Assembly: GCF_002242805.1 (NCBI RefSeq)
Contig: NZ_MCGQ01000004.1
Location: forward strand, 96,443 to 160,442
From: Streptomyces diastatochromogenes
GTDB taxonomy: Bacteria; Actinomycetota; Actinomycetes; Streptomycetales; Streptomycetaceae
DNA length: 64,000 bases
Reading direction: 5' to 3'
Program-made: the position numbers and the translations under genes
Part shown: positions 18,011 through 26,743 of the stretch, in pieces
Position numbering within the stretch: the stretch's first letter is position 1
How the letters are laid out: every line of letters starts with the position of its first letter
The notes under the pieces: model-generated
Seen by the model: only the letters and a program-made list of their open reading frames with translations
Database searches by the model: none
Told to the model about the DNA's origin: nothing

Positions 18011-18706
18011 TTACTCGGCCGACTTCAGTACGTGGGTGCGGTAGTCGTGCGCCGTCTGGTTCATGTGGGCGTTCATGGCCTCGCGGGCCTTGTCCGGGTC
18101 GCCGCTTTCGAGGGCCGCGAGGACCACTTCGTGGTGGGCGATGGCGTTGACCCGGATCCGGGGGACCGCGGAGGTCTCGCGGCGGCCCTCGGCGAGCAGC
18201 GGGCCGAAGGGTTCGAAGAGCAGGGGGACGAAGAGGTTGCCCGTCGCGCGCATCACCGTGGCGTGGAAGTCGATGTCGGCCTGGACGAACTTCTCCGTGT
18301 CGGCCTCGTCGGCGGCCTCCCGCATCGTGGCGAGGTGCTCGCGCAGCTCGGCGAGGTGGGTCTCGTCGCGGCGCAGCGCGGCCAGTTCCGTGGCGCCGTT
18401 CTCGATGAGGCGGCGGGCCTCGATGAGCTGCTGGGAGAGCGAGGTGTGGGCGGAGCGGGACGCGGCGCGGACCACCGGTTCCAGCGCGGTCCAGCGATCC
18501 GGCGGGTTCACGTAGGTGCCACGGCCGCGGACCACGCGTACGACGTTCTGCGCGCGCAGCTGCTTCACCGCCTCGCGCACGGTCAGGCGGCTCACGGCGG
18601 ACTGCTCGGCCAGCTCGGCCTCCGGGGGGAGGGCGGCGTCCGGCGGGTACGTGCCGTCGATGATCGCGCTGAGCAGACGCTCGGCGAGGTCTTCGGAGAG
18701 CGACAT
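18011..18706 (-). CDS. FadR-subfamily GntR transcriptional regulator
   Basis: 231 aa. An N-terminal winged helix (LPPEAELAEQSAVSRLTVREAVKQLRAQNVV with the wing VRGRGTYVNPP) is followed by an all-helical FCD ligand domain whose metal-site residues fall in DIDFHATVMRATGN and INAIAHHEVVLAALESGD-like sequence. ATG 18706 is preceded by GGAGG. It heads the four-carbon acid operon, with 97 bp to the kinase gene, and a 26-bp palindrome lies about 80 bp upstream of its start. Most likely it is an autoregulated repressor relieved by a sugar acid. Confidence 0.9.
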   Translation of the reverse strand: MSLSEDLAERLLSAIIDGTYPPDAALPPEAELAEQSAVSRLTVREAVKQLRAQNVVRVVRGRGTYVNPPDRWTALEPVVRAASRSAHTSLSQQLIEARRLIENGATELAALRRDETHLAELREHLATMREAADEADTEKFVQADIDFHATVMRATGNLFVPLLFEPFGPLLAEGRRETSAVPRIRVNAIAHHEVVLAALESGDPDKAREAMNAHMNQTAHDYRTHVLKSAE

Positions 18707-18787
18707 CGTTGGGCCTCCGGCGGGCGTGGATCGGTGCGGGTCGGTTGCCACCGTACGGGGTGGGTGCGGTGGCGGCAGTGGGAGCCT

Positions 18788-18813
18788 CAGATGTCTGACG
18801 TCAGACATCTGAT
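18788..18813. promoter_or_regulatory. 26-bp perfect palindrome, probable operator of the FadR-type regulator
   Basis: Perfect dyad centred at 18800/18801, each half reading TCAGATGTCTGAC. An extra GATGTCT half-site begins at 18812, overlapping the right arm. It lies just downstream of the predicted -10, where a bound repressor would block transcription of the regulator and operon. Confidence 0.85.
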
Positions 18814-18827
18814 GTCTCTGTGTCGGT

Positions 18828-18857
18828 AACCATGGCACCGGGGTGGGGGCGCGTCAA
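18828..18857 (-). promoter_or_regulatory. candidate promoter for the regulator and four-carbon acid operon
   Basis: On the minus strand TTGACG (18857-18852) is followed after 18 nt by TGGTTA (18833-18828). The -35 is good and the -10 is weak. Its placement directly upstream of the palindrome supports it. Confidence 0.45.
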
Positions 18858-18894
18858 TACCGGGCACGCATTTCCGTTTGATTACGGAAGGTGA

Positions 18895-19851
18895 TCAGCG
18901 GGGCTCGCTGTCGTCCGGCCAGACTCCGATGTGGTCCGGCTCCAGTTCCAGGGCCACCCGGTCGCGCATGTTCAGGGCCTTCGTGTACTCGGCGGGCAGC
19001 TGGAGGCGGCCCGCGCGGTCGAGCATGGCGTACTCGCGGGCCACCACGGTCTCGTGGCCCGTCGTGGCGTCCACCTCGCTGCGGCGCAGCACCTCGGTGG
19101 AGGTGCGGCCGTCGCGGATGGCGACCGTGCGGCGGACCTCGCCGGCCACCGCCTGGTCGTGGGTGACGATGACGATGGTGGTGCCGAGGGTCTCGTTCGC
19201 GGTGCGGAACGCGTCGAAGATCTGCGCGCCGGTCTGGGAGTCGAGTTCACCGGTGGGTTCGTCGGCGAGGAGGACCGCGGGGGCGTTCGCGAGGGCAACC
19301 GCGATCGCGGTGCGCTGCTGCTGGCCGCCGGACATCTCGTGCGGGTGGCGGTCGCGGCAGTCGGCCACCTGGAGCAACTCCAGGAGTTCCAGGGCGCGTT
19401 CGGAGCGGGCGCGGCGGCGGGTGCGGGTACCGGACAGCTGGAGCGGGAGGGCGACGTTCTGGGCCGCGGTGAGATACGGGAGCAGGTTGCGGGAGGTCTG
19501 CTGCCAGACGAAGCCGACGACCTCGCGGCGGTAGGCGAGGCGGTCCTTCGCGGTCATGGTGAGCAGGTCGCGGCCGGCGACGCGGGCCGCTCCCGCGGTG
19601 GGGGTGTCCAGGCCGGCGAGGATGTTCATGAGGGTGGACTTGCCGCTGCCCGAGGCGCCGACCAGGGCCATCAGCTCGCCCTCGCGGACGAGGAGGTCGA
19701 GGCCCTGGAGTGCCTGCACCTCCACGCCGTCCGCGGAGAAGATGCGGACGAGGCGGTCGCAGGTGATGAGGGCGTCGTGGCCGTAGGCGGGGCGGTTGCG
19801 GGTCTCGGTGACGCGGTCGGCGAGGTCGGTGAGGCTCGGGTTCGTTGTCAT
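18895..19851 (-). CDS. MacB/LolD-type ABC ATPase with AbrB-like C-terminal extension
   Basis: 318 aa. The ATPase core has GASGSGKST (Walker A), a Q-loop in VGFVWQQTSRNLLP, signature MSGGQQQRTAIAVALA and LLADEPTGELD (Walker B). This is the class that powers FtsX/MacB permeases, and two such permeases are encoded just upstream. After the ATPase (about residue 270 onward) is an extra module, YAMLDRAGRLQLPAEYTKAL then VALELEPDHIGVW, resembling a swapped-hairpin AbrB/MraZ DNA-binding fold. The start at ATG 19851 has GGAGACCCC upstream. About 170 bp including a dispersed repeat separate it from the nearer permease. Confidence 0.88.
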   Translation of the reverse strand: MTTNPSLTDLADRVTETRNRPAYGHDALITCDRLVRIFSADGVEVQALQGLDLLVREGELMALVGASGSGKSTLMNILAGLDTPTAGAARVAGRDLLTMTAKDRLAYRREVVGFVWQQTSRNLLPYLTAAQNVALPLQLSGTRTRRRARSERALELLELLQVADCRDRHPHEMSGGQQQRTAIAVALANAPAVLLADEPTGELDSQTGAQIFDAFRTANETLGTTIVIVTHDQAVAGEVRRTVAIRDGRTSTEVLRRSEVDATTGHETVVAREYAMLDRAGRLQLPAEYTKALNMRDRVALELEPDHIGVWPDDSEPR

Positions 19852-19915
19852 GGGGTCTCCTGTGTGGTTGCCCCGTGCTGCTGCTGGGCGGGGTGGGTCG
19901 CGCAGCCCGGCGCCG

Positions 19916-19971
19916 GCGGGGTGCCGCTGCGCCCACCCGTGCCGCCCCAGCGGCACGACTGCCCGCAGCTA
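19916..19971. repeat. dispersed 56-bp hairpin repeat, copy 2
   Basis: Identical to 15484-15539 over 56 bp, with the hairpin GTGCCGCTG / CAGCGGCAC. Immediately to its right a shorter degenerate iteration, GGTACGACTGCCCGCACCTA, continues to about 19997. It lies between the permease and ATPase genes of the same ABC system. Confidence 0.85.
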
Positions 19972-20017
19972 TGGCGGTACGACTGCCCGCACCTACGGCG
20001 GATTCCAGGGCGACTGC

Positions 20018-22732
20018 TCATCTCCCCTCCCCCGCCCGCAACTCCCGCACAGACCCCCGCCTCCCCGTCCACCACGCCTGCACCCCCGCCACCCCCACCG
20101 CGAGCACCACGACCGTGATCGCCGGAGCCGTCAGGGACCAGGAGTCGGGGTGGAGGGTGGCCTTGCCTGCCGGGGTCTGGGAGGTGGTCAGGGCGATGGC
20201 GGTCAGGTCGATGCCGGGGGAGAGGAGGTGGATGGCGATCCAGCCGGTCAGCGTGCCGCCGGCCGCGGCGAGGAGGGCCTGGGGGAGGGACTCCAGCACG
20301 AGCAGGCGGCGGCCCTGGGCGCGGGTGAGGCCCATCGTGCGCAGGCGGGCGAGGAGCGCGGCGCGTTCGGGAGCCGCCCGCAGCAGCGCGAGGAGCAGGG
20401 CGAGGACGGCGAAGCCGGCGCCCGCGGCCACCGCCGCCGTGTAGACGTGCCCGGCACCGGTTTGCAGGGGCGAGTCGGCGTACCCGGACCGCACCTCGGC
20501 CAGGGTCTGCACCGTGACCGAGGCGGGGGCCGCGCGGCGCAGCGCTTCCGCGTCCAGGTGGGCGCCGGTCAGCAGCAGCGTCGTCGGGCGGGCGGCCGCC
20601 GCCGGGAGCCCGGCGCGGTTCACGATCAGGAAGTCGGCGCCGGGCACGGCCGGGGTGCGGTCGAGGACGGTGGTGATCCGGACGGTGACCGCGCTGCCGT
20701 CGTTCAGCCGTACCAGGAAGGGCCGTCGGGTGCCGTACGCGCGGGCGATGGAGGGCGAGGCCAGGGCCGGGAGCGTCTTCGAGTTCTTCAACTCACCTGC
20801 CGGGAAGGTCCCCAGACCGGTGTCGGCCGCCAACCGGCCGTACGCGGCCGGGTCCACCCCGACCAGCGTCACCGCGTCCTCCTCGTCCAGCGGCTTCGCG
20901 TCGTACGCGATGCTCGCCGCCGCCACCCCGTGCACCCCGGGCAGCGCGCGCACCCGGGCGGCCAGGTCCGCCGGGAGCGGGACGGCCGCGTCCATGCGGG
21001 CGTCGGCCCCGACGGTGAGCAGGGCCGCGTGGTCCCGGGCCTCGGCCACGCCGGCCAGGACCGAGCCGCCGAAGGCCGCCGTGGTCAGCGCGGTCAGCAG
21101 GGCCAGCAGGGGCAGTACCGCGGAGGCCTGCGTGCGTCCCGCGCGGGCCAGGGACAGATGGCCCACCGCGCCGCGCAGCCGCCCGGCCGGGCGGGCGAGA
21201 CGCCGCAGCAGCAGGGGGTAGAGGCGGAGCAGCAGCAGGGCCGCGATGATGCCGGTCAGCACCGGGGCCAGGGACACCAGTTGACCGGCAGACGTGCCGC
21301 TTCTGCGCAGGGTCGCCACCGCCCCGGCCGCCAGCGCCAGCAGGGTCAGCTCGGCGACCGTACGGCGCCGGGAGGGTCGTACGGCCGTCACGTCCGCACG
21401 CGGGGCCGTCAGCTGTACCGACCGGTGGGCGAGCGCGGCGCGCAGCGGGAGGGCGGCGCAGGCGGTGAGCGTGACGGCCAGCGCGGCGGCCACGGCGTGA
21501 CCGGTCCGGGCGCCGGGGAAGAGGAGGAGCGCGGCGCCCAGGCCGACCGCGCCCGCGGGTACGGCGACCACGGCGGTCTCGGCCAGCAGCCGCCCGGTGA
21601 GGCCGGGCAGGGAGGCGCCCCGCGCGCGGAGCAGGGCGAGTTCGGTGCGACGGCGGTCGGCGGCCAGTCCACCCGCCATGAGCAGCACGACGACGGCGAC
21701 CGTGGCGGTGCCGGCGGCGGCCACCGCGACCAGCGGGGAGATGTTCGAGCGCAGCCGGGAGAAGGCGGCGATGACGTCGTCCAGGCCGGTGTCGACGTCG
21801 CTCTCCTCGCCCGTGGCGGTACGGGCGCGCTGCAGGCCGGGGCCGGACTCCAGGGAGGCGACTCCGGACTTCAGGCGGTCCAGTTCGTGGGCGCGCAGGC
21901 CGCCGAGGTCCGGGGCGAAGTACCAGTAGCGGAAGGGTTCTCCGCGCGTGCCCACCAGTGCGGGGGCCGCCTCCTGGGGCAGCAGGAGCGCGCCGAGCCA
22001 GTAGGTCTGCGGCGGGCCGGGCTGGGGCAGCCGCATCAGACTGGGCGTGCGCAGCAGCGGGACGGTCGACCAGTAGGCGCCGGCGGGGTCGCGCGGGGCG
22101 AGGATGCCGGTGACCCGGACGGCGAGCGGGCCGCGGCCGACGCCGGGCACATGGATGACCGAACCCACCTTGATGTGCAGGCTCTTGGCGGTGGCGGCGG
22201 TGACGGCGGCCTCCACCTCGGGCGACATCGAGTCCACCGGACCCGAGGCGCGCGGCAGCCGTCCCGCGCGGACGTCGGCGTGTCCGGCCAGGCCGCTCTG
22301 CGCGACCAGCGAGACATGGGCGAGCAGACCGCTCGGGCGCGGTATCCAGGGATCGGCCACCGCCGGACTGGTCCCGGTCGCGATGCCGTACGCCGACTGG
22401 TCGCGGTCGACGGACAGCGAGCCGCCGACCGTGCCCAGCAGCTTCTCGTACTGCCGTCTCAGCACGCCGGGGCCGAGCAGCGTGTCCTGGTCGTCGCTGG
22501 ACATGCCGTACAGGGGCAGCGGCGCGCTCACCCGCACGGTGGTGCGCTCGGGGCGGGCCTGGTCGATGGTGTGCACCAGCCCCGCGTCCTCGTACCGCTC
22601 GACCGCCCGTGGAAAGGCCCCCGCCAGACAGGCGGTCACCATGACCAGCAGCGCGAGCGCGAGCGCGGCACCGGGCGCGGCCCGCAGCCGGGTACGCACC
22701 CAGGGGGCGACCACCGTCGGTGAGGAACTCAC
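20018..22732 (-). CDS. large FtsX/MacB-type ABC permease
   Basis: 904-aa membrane protein with two FtsX-like blocks: an N-terminal helix (ALALALLVMVTACLAGAF), a large extracytoplasmic region, then clusters of hydrophobic helices in the middle and at the end (GFAVLALLLALLRAAPERAALLARLRTMG is split across the last cluster). GTG 22732 is preferred to GTG 22741 because GAGGGG lies 8 nt upstream of it. The gene is separated from the larger permease by one base beyond that gene's stop, indicating coupling. Together with the downstream ATPase it should act as an exporter or mechanotransmission complex. The substrate is unknown. Confidence 0.85.
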   Translation of the reverse strand: MSSSPTVVAPWVRTRLRAAPGAALALALLVMVTACLAGAFPRAVERYEDAGLVHTIDQARPERTTVRVSAPLPLYGMSSDDQDTLLGPGVLRRQYEKLLGTVGGSLSVDRDQSAYGIATGTSPAVADPWIPRPSGLLAHVSLVAQSGLAGHADVRAGRLPRASGPVDSMSPEVEAAVTAATAKSLHIKVGSVIHVPGVGRGPLAVRVTGILAPRDPAGAYWSTVPLLRTPSLMRLPQPGPPQTYWLGALLLPQEAAPALVGTRGEPFRYWYFAPDLGGLRAHELDRLKSGVASLESGPGLQRARTATGEESDVDTGLDDVIAAFSRLRSNISPLVAVAAAGTATVAVVVLLMAGGLAADRRRTELALLRARGASLPGLTGRLLAETAVVAVPAGAVGLGAALLLFPGARTGHAVAAALAVTLTACAALPLRAALAHRSVQLTAPRADVTAVRPSRRRTVAELTLLALAAGAVATLRRSGTSAGQLVSLAPVLTGIIAALLLLRLYPLLLRRLARPAGRLRGAVGHLSLARAGRTQASAVLPLLALLTALTTAAFGGSVLAGVAEARDHAALLTVGADARMDAAVPLPADLAARVRALPGVHGVAAASIAYDAKPLDEEDAVTLVGVDPAAYGRLAADTGLGTFPAGELKNSKTLPALASPSIARAYGTRRPFLVRLNDGSAVTVRITTVLDRTPAVPGADFLIVNRAGLPAAAARPTTLLLTGAHLDAEALRRAAPASVTVQTLAEVRSGYADSPLQTGAGHVYTAAVAAGAGFAVLALLLALLRAAPERAALLARLRTMGLTRAQGRRLLVLESLPQALLAAAGGTLTGWIAIHLLSPGIDLTAIALTTSQTPAGKATLHPDSWSLTAPAITVVVLAVGVAGVQAWWTGRRGSVRELRAGEGR

Positions 22733-22733
22733 G

Positions 22734-25700
22734 TCACTCACCCCTCTGTTCGCGCAGTGCCTGTGCCGGATCCGCCCGCCGTACGGTCGCCGTCGCCGCG
22801 ACCACCAGCGGAGCCGCGGCGACGGCCACCAGCAGCAACGCCACGCGCGCGGGCGGGAGTTGGACCAGCAGGTCCGGGACGGGGCGGGTGGCATCGCCGG
22901 TCAGGACGATCAACGGGAGGACTCCACGGGCCAGTACGGTGCCGAGGGCGACGCCCACCGCCAGGGCCAGGCCCACCAGGACGGCCTGTTCGGCGGCGAC
23001 CGTGCGGGCCAGCCGGCGGCGTGGGGCGCCGAGGGCGCGCAGCACGGCGAAGTCCGCCTCGCGCGCCCGCAGCGACCCGGCGGCGCCCACGGCGAAGCCG
23101 ACCGCGGCCAGGGCCGCCGCCACCACGGCCGCCGCGGCGAACGCGGCCGTGGGACCGGCACCGAAGGGGTCGTCGCGCAGCTCGGCGGCGATCTCGTCCC
23201 GGACCACCACCTGCCCCGGGTCGATGACATCCGGCAACGCCCGTACGGAGGCGGCGACCTGGGCCGCCTCGCCCGGCGCGGTGCGCAGCCACCACTCGGT
23301 GGGCGTGACGCTCTCCCCGTACCGCGCCTGCAACGCCCGGTTCGCGGCCCGCAGATCGACCAGCACCGCGCCGCCGTCATGGCTTCCCGGGGCGCCGGTC
23401 GTGGGCAGCGCGCGCACCGCCCGGACGATCCGCACCGGGATGCTCTGGTCCCCGATCTGCACGTCCACGCGCTGCCCGGTGCGGGCGCCCGCCGAGTCCA
23501 GGAACCGGTCGGTCGCGACGGCCCGCACCTCAGGCGGCGCGGGACGCGCCACCTGGAGCTGCACGGACACGGTGGCGACCGTCCAGCCCGGGTCCGGGAG
23601 GTATCCGGTGCCGTAGGAGACGGTCAGCGGCCGGGTGGAGACGATCCGCGGCCGGGTGGGGCTGCTGGCGGGGGTCGAGACGGCCGCGCCGCCGGTGTGC
23701 ACGGCCGTGGTCCAGGAGGCGGGCAGGGCGAGCGGGCGCCGGGTCCCGTCGGTCCCCTCGGCGGTCAGGTCCCCGAGCGTGAGTCGGTGTCGCTCCGCCC
23801 GCTCGGCGGGCTGGAGCATGTCCAGCTGGAGCGCGGTGAGGATCGCCGGGCCGGGGGCGGAGCCGAGGTCGAGGGTGAGGGTGTGCGGGCGGCCGTCGGC
23901 GGGGAGCCGGCCGAACGGCACCTGGTACGGCACCCCGTACCGGTCCTCGAGACCGACCGTGACGTCGGCGGTCGTCCCGGGGCCGGCGGAGCTGCGCAGA
24001 GTCGCCGTCAGCCGCAGCCGCGCGGTGTGCGCCGGCACCCGGGCCCCGGCCGGGGAGTCCTTCGGCGTCAGAGCGGCCAGCAGCGGCTTCACCGGTACGG
24101 CCGCCAGGTCCGGGCGCATCAGCATCGCGTCGCCCGCGCGCGCGATGTCCACGGCCAGCACGGTCGCCGTACGGTCGCCGGACAGCGGCTCCTCGGCGCG
24201 TGCGGCGGGCACGGCCTCGCGTACGTGCGGAAGCGCCGCGTACACGTCCGTACGGCCCAGCTCCCCGTCCCCCGCGGACAGCACCCGCACCGGCACTCCG
24301 GCACGGAAGTCGGCCTGGTCGTCCTGCGAGCGGTCCCAGGAGGACGCCTGCCCGATGGCCAGCATGCCGAGCGCCACGGCGAGGACGAGCAGCAGCACCG
24401 GGCCAGCGGCCCGTGCGGTGCGGCGGCTGAACTGCCAGCCGGCCAGCGCCATCGGCAGCCCCCGCCCGGCCGCCGCCCACCGCTCGGCGAGCCGCGCCAC
24501 GGGCGGCAGCAGCCGCAGCGTCAGCACGGTCCCGGCGAGCAGCGCCAGCGCCGGCGCGGCGACCAGCAGGGGGTCCACCCCGAGCGCCCCCGAGCGGTCG
24601 GCGGCGACACTCCCCGAGTCCTGCTGCGCCAACTGCCAGTAGGCCACCGCGGCCACGGCGAGCAGGCCCAGGTCGCCTCCGGCGCGCAACGGGCTGGGAA
24701 GCAGACCGGCGCCGACGCGGCGGGCGCGCGGGCGGGAGCCGGGCGAGCCGGCCGAACGGCCCCTCCCGAAGCGGGAGATGAGCGGCCGCCGCGCCCGGCG
24801 GCCCGGCTCCGCACGCCGCCCGCGCCGCTCCGGGTCCGCCCCCGTCAGCGCCGGCGGCGTCACCGTCAGCGCGCAGCCCAGGGCCGCCGCGGCCGCCACC
24901 AGCCACACACCGGGGCTGCCACCGGGCGGGAGGTCCAGACGCAGGTCGAGGCGGGCCAGGGGCCCGTGCGCGGTCAGCAGGGTGGTGAGCGGTCCGGCGA
25001 GCAGGGGCGCGCAGACGGCCGCCGGGAGGGCGAGCAGCAGCGACTCGGCCGCGGCGAGCGCCGCGATCCGGGCCCGGGAGGCGCCGCGGGCCCTGAGCAG
25101 CCTGGTCTCGGCCGCCCGTTCGGCGCCGAGCAGCCGGGCCACCAGCAGCAGCGCGTACCCGGCGAGCAGCACCAGCTGGAGCGCGACGATCAGCAGGGTC
25201 GAGCGGGCGACCAGCAGCGAGCGGTCGGCCCGGTCCAGGACGTCCGGCAGCGAGGTCGTCGACGCGGTCACCCCGCTCAGGGCGTGGGACGTGCGCAGTG
25301 CCGCGCTCCCGGTCCGCGCCGCGTCCCGCAGCGCCCCGATCCGCCCGGTCGTCACCGAGCCGAAGTCGGCCGACGCCAGCCAGGCCGTCGGCCCGGCGCT
25401 CACCCGTCCGCCGGCGAGCACCGAGGGGTCGGCGAGCAGCGGCCCGTACGTCGTGAAGCCGGACTCCTTCACCCCGCGCCCGAGCAGGTCGTCCAGCTGC
25501 CAGTACGGCGCGTTCGCGGAGGCGGGCCGGTACAGCCCGGTGACACGCACCCGCACCTTCCCCTCGCCCAGCCGGTCGGCCAGGGTGAGGCGGTCGCCCG
25601 GCTTCAGGCCGAGCGGCCGGGCCGCCGCCTGGGGGAGCGCCACCTCGATCTCGCCGCCCGTCCGGCCCGGAAGCCGGCCGGCGACCGGCCGCACCTGGGT

Positions 25701-26084
25701 GCGGTCCAGCGCGGCGAAGAAGGTCAGATCCGGGTCGCCCGACCGCTCGGCGGGCGGCTGCAGCGAGCGGGGCAGCGCGTACGGGCCCGAGCGGCGCAGC
25801 GTCCGTAAGGTCACCGGCAGCCCGTCGAAGGTCCGGCGCGCGCCCTGTCGTACGGCGGTGTCGGCGGCGGCGCGCCCGTCGGCCGGTACCTCGGCCTTCA
25901 CGATCAGCGAGGTGGCGGCCGCATTGCCCGGGTCGCTCAGTACATGGCGCAGTGCCGCGTCCCCGATCGCGCCCGAGTACGCCGTGAGCGTCGCCAGCAC
26001 CGCGGTGGTCAGCAGCACCGTGAGCAGGGTGGAACCGAGCAGCAGGCGGTGTGCCCGCGCGCGTGCCAAGACGAACCCCGTCAC
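22734..26084 (-). CDS. very large FtsX-type ABC permease
   Basis: 1116 aa, longer than typical MacB permeases (about 650 aa). An N-terminal helix (LLLGSTLLTVLLTTAVLATL) and a long extracytoplasmic stretch are followed by a helix cluster, a second periplasm-like region, and a final trio of helices ending in RRADPAQALREQRGE. The final helices follow the FtsX pattern (VVAAALAAVGFAVGAAGSLR, VLRALGAPRRRLARTVAAEQ). GTG 26084 is the start. It is the first gene of the three-gene ABC operon. Confidence 0.85.
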   Translation of the reverse strand: MTGFVLARARAHRLLLGSTLLTVLLTTAVLATLTAYSGAIGDAALRHVLSDPGNAAATSLIVKAEVPADGRAAADTAVRQGARRTFDGLPVTLRTLRRSGPYALPRSLQPPAERSGDPDLTFFAALDRTQVRPVAGRLPGRTGGEIEVALPQAAARPLGLKPGDRLTLADRLGEGKVRVRVTGLYRPASANAPYWQLDDLLGRGVKESGFTTYGPLLADPSVLAGGRVSAGPTAWLASADFGSVTTGRIGALRDAARTGSAALRTSHALSGVTASTTSLPDVLDRADRSLLVARSTLLIVALQLVLLAGYALLLVARLLGAERAAETRLLRARGASRARIAALAAAESLLLALPAAVCAPLLAGPLTTLLTAHGPLARLDLRLDLPPGGSPGVWLVAAAAALGCALTVTPPALTGADPERRGRRAEPGRRARRPLISRFGRGRSAGSPGSRPRARRVGAGLLPSPLRAGGDLGLLAVAAVAYWQLAQQDSGSVAADRSGALGVDPLLVAAPALALLAGTVLTLRLLPPVARLAERWAAAGRGLPMALAGWQFSRRTARAAGPVLLLVLAVALGMLAIGQASSWDRSQDDQADFRAGVPVRVLSAGDGELGRTDVYAALPHVREAVPAARAEEPLSGDRTATVLAVDIARAGDAMLMRPDLAAVPVKPLLAALTPKDSPAGARVPAHTARLRLTATLRSSAGPGTTADVTVGLEDRYGVPYQVPFGRLPADGRPHTLTLDLGSAPGPAILTALQLDMLQPAERAERHRLTLGDLTAEGTDGTRRPLALPASWTTAVHTGGAAVSTPASSPTRPRIVSTRPLTVSYGTGYLPDPGWTVATVSVQLQVARPAPPEVRAVATDRFLDSAGARTGQRVDVQIGDQSIPVRIVRAVRALPTTGAPGSHDGGAVLVDLRAANRALQARYGESVTPTEWWLRTAPGEAAQVAASVRALPDVIDPGQVVVRDEIAAELRDDPFGAGPTAAFAAAAVVAAALAAVGFAVGAAGSLRAREADFAVLRALGAPRRRLARTVAAEQAVLVGLALAVGVALGTVLARGVLPLIVLTGDATRPVPDLLVQLPPARVALLLVAVAAAPLVVAATATVRRADPAQALREQRGE

Positions 26085-26194
26085 CCTGCCCCCGTGTTGT
26101 CCGGACTTCCTGAACTCCCAGACCTTTGGGCGATGTTGGCAGAGGCGACGGGCCGAGGGTAAGCGTTTGTCGATCGGTCTATACCGGATCGTGA

Positions 26195-26226
26195 CCGGAT
26201 TCCGGCGCCGGACGACCGGAATCCGG
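26195..26226. terminator. perfect 11-bp hairpin downstream of the globin gene
   Basis: CCGGATTCCGG and CCGGAATCCGG pair perfectly around a 10-nt loop. It starts 12 nt beyond the globin stop on the minus strand and lies before the ABC operon promoter region. No U tract is present, so it may be a terminator of the GC-hairpin type or a regulatory dyad. Confidence 0.6.
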
Positions 26227-26237
26227 CGTTCAGCGGG

Positions 26238-26642
26238 TCACTCGGGAGTGTTCACCATCGACTGGGCCGCATACGTCAGGTAGTTCCACAGCGTCCGCTC
26301 GTGCTCCTCGGACAGCCCCAGCTCGTCGACGGCCACCCGCATGTGCTTCAGCCAGGCGTCGTGCGCGGCCCGGTCCACGGTGAACGGGGCGTGCCGCATC
26401 CGCAGCCGGGGATGGCCACGGTTCTCGCTGTACGTCGTCGGGCCACCCCAGTACTGCATCAGGAACAGGGTCAGCCGCTCCTCGGCCGGGCCCAGGTCCT
26501 CCTCCGGGTACATCGGCTTGAGGAGCGGGTCCCCGGCGACTCCCTCGTAGAAACGGTGGACGAGCCGGCGGAAGGTCTCCTCCCCGCCGACCTGCTCGTA
26601 GAAGGTCTGCTCCTGAAGCGTGCCGCGCCGAATCTCTTTCAC
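26238..26642 (-). CDS. glbO: group II truncated hemoglobin (trHbO)
   Basis: 134-aa globin. Haem-binding features are RLRMRHAPF (proximal His F8), YWGGPTTYSENRGHP in the CD/E region and TLWNYL with the Trp G8 typical of trHbO. It should bind O2 or NO, with a likely role in redox or nitrosative defence. The start is GTG 26642, giving MKEIRRGTLQEQTFYEQVGG. It is divergent from the methyltransferase gene with about 100 bp of shared promoter space. Confidence 0.92.
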   Translation of the reverse strand: MKEIRRGTLQEQTFYEQVGGEETFRRLVHRFYEGVAGDPLLKPMYPEEDLGPAEERLTLFLMQYWGGPTTYSENRGHPRLRMRHAPFTVDRAAHDAWLKHMRVAVDELGLSEEHERTLWNYLTYAAQSMVNTPE

Positions 26643-26743
26643 TCGTCCATGGTCTCAGACGGGGTGACCCAGGACTCAAGGCTTAGGACCCCGTCCTGCG
26701 GAGGCGGGCCTGCCGCGGCACGAGGCAGCCCTACTGTGGACAT

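Noticed and set aside
18872..18889. TTCCGT/ACGGAA mini-hairpin between the ABC ATPase and the regulator promoter
   Set aside because: Only 6 bp of stem and no T tract on the relevant strand, so too weak to call a terminator.
22104..25808. 1,234-codon plus-strand open frame over the large permease genes
   Set aside because: High-GC shadow frame. The minus-strand permeases have proper FtsX features and the plus-strand product is low complexity.
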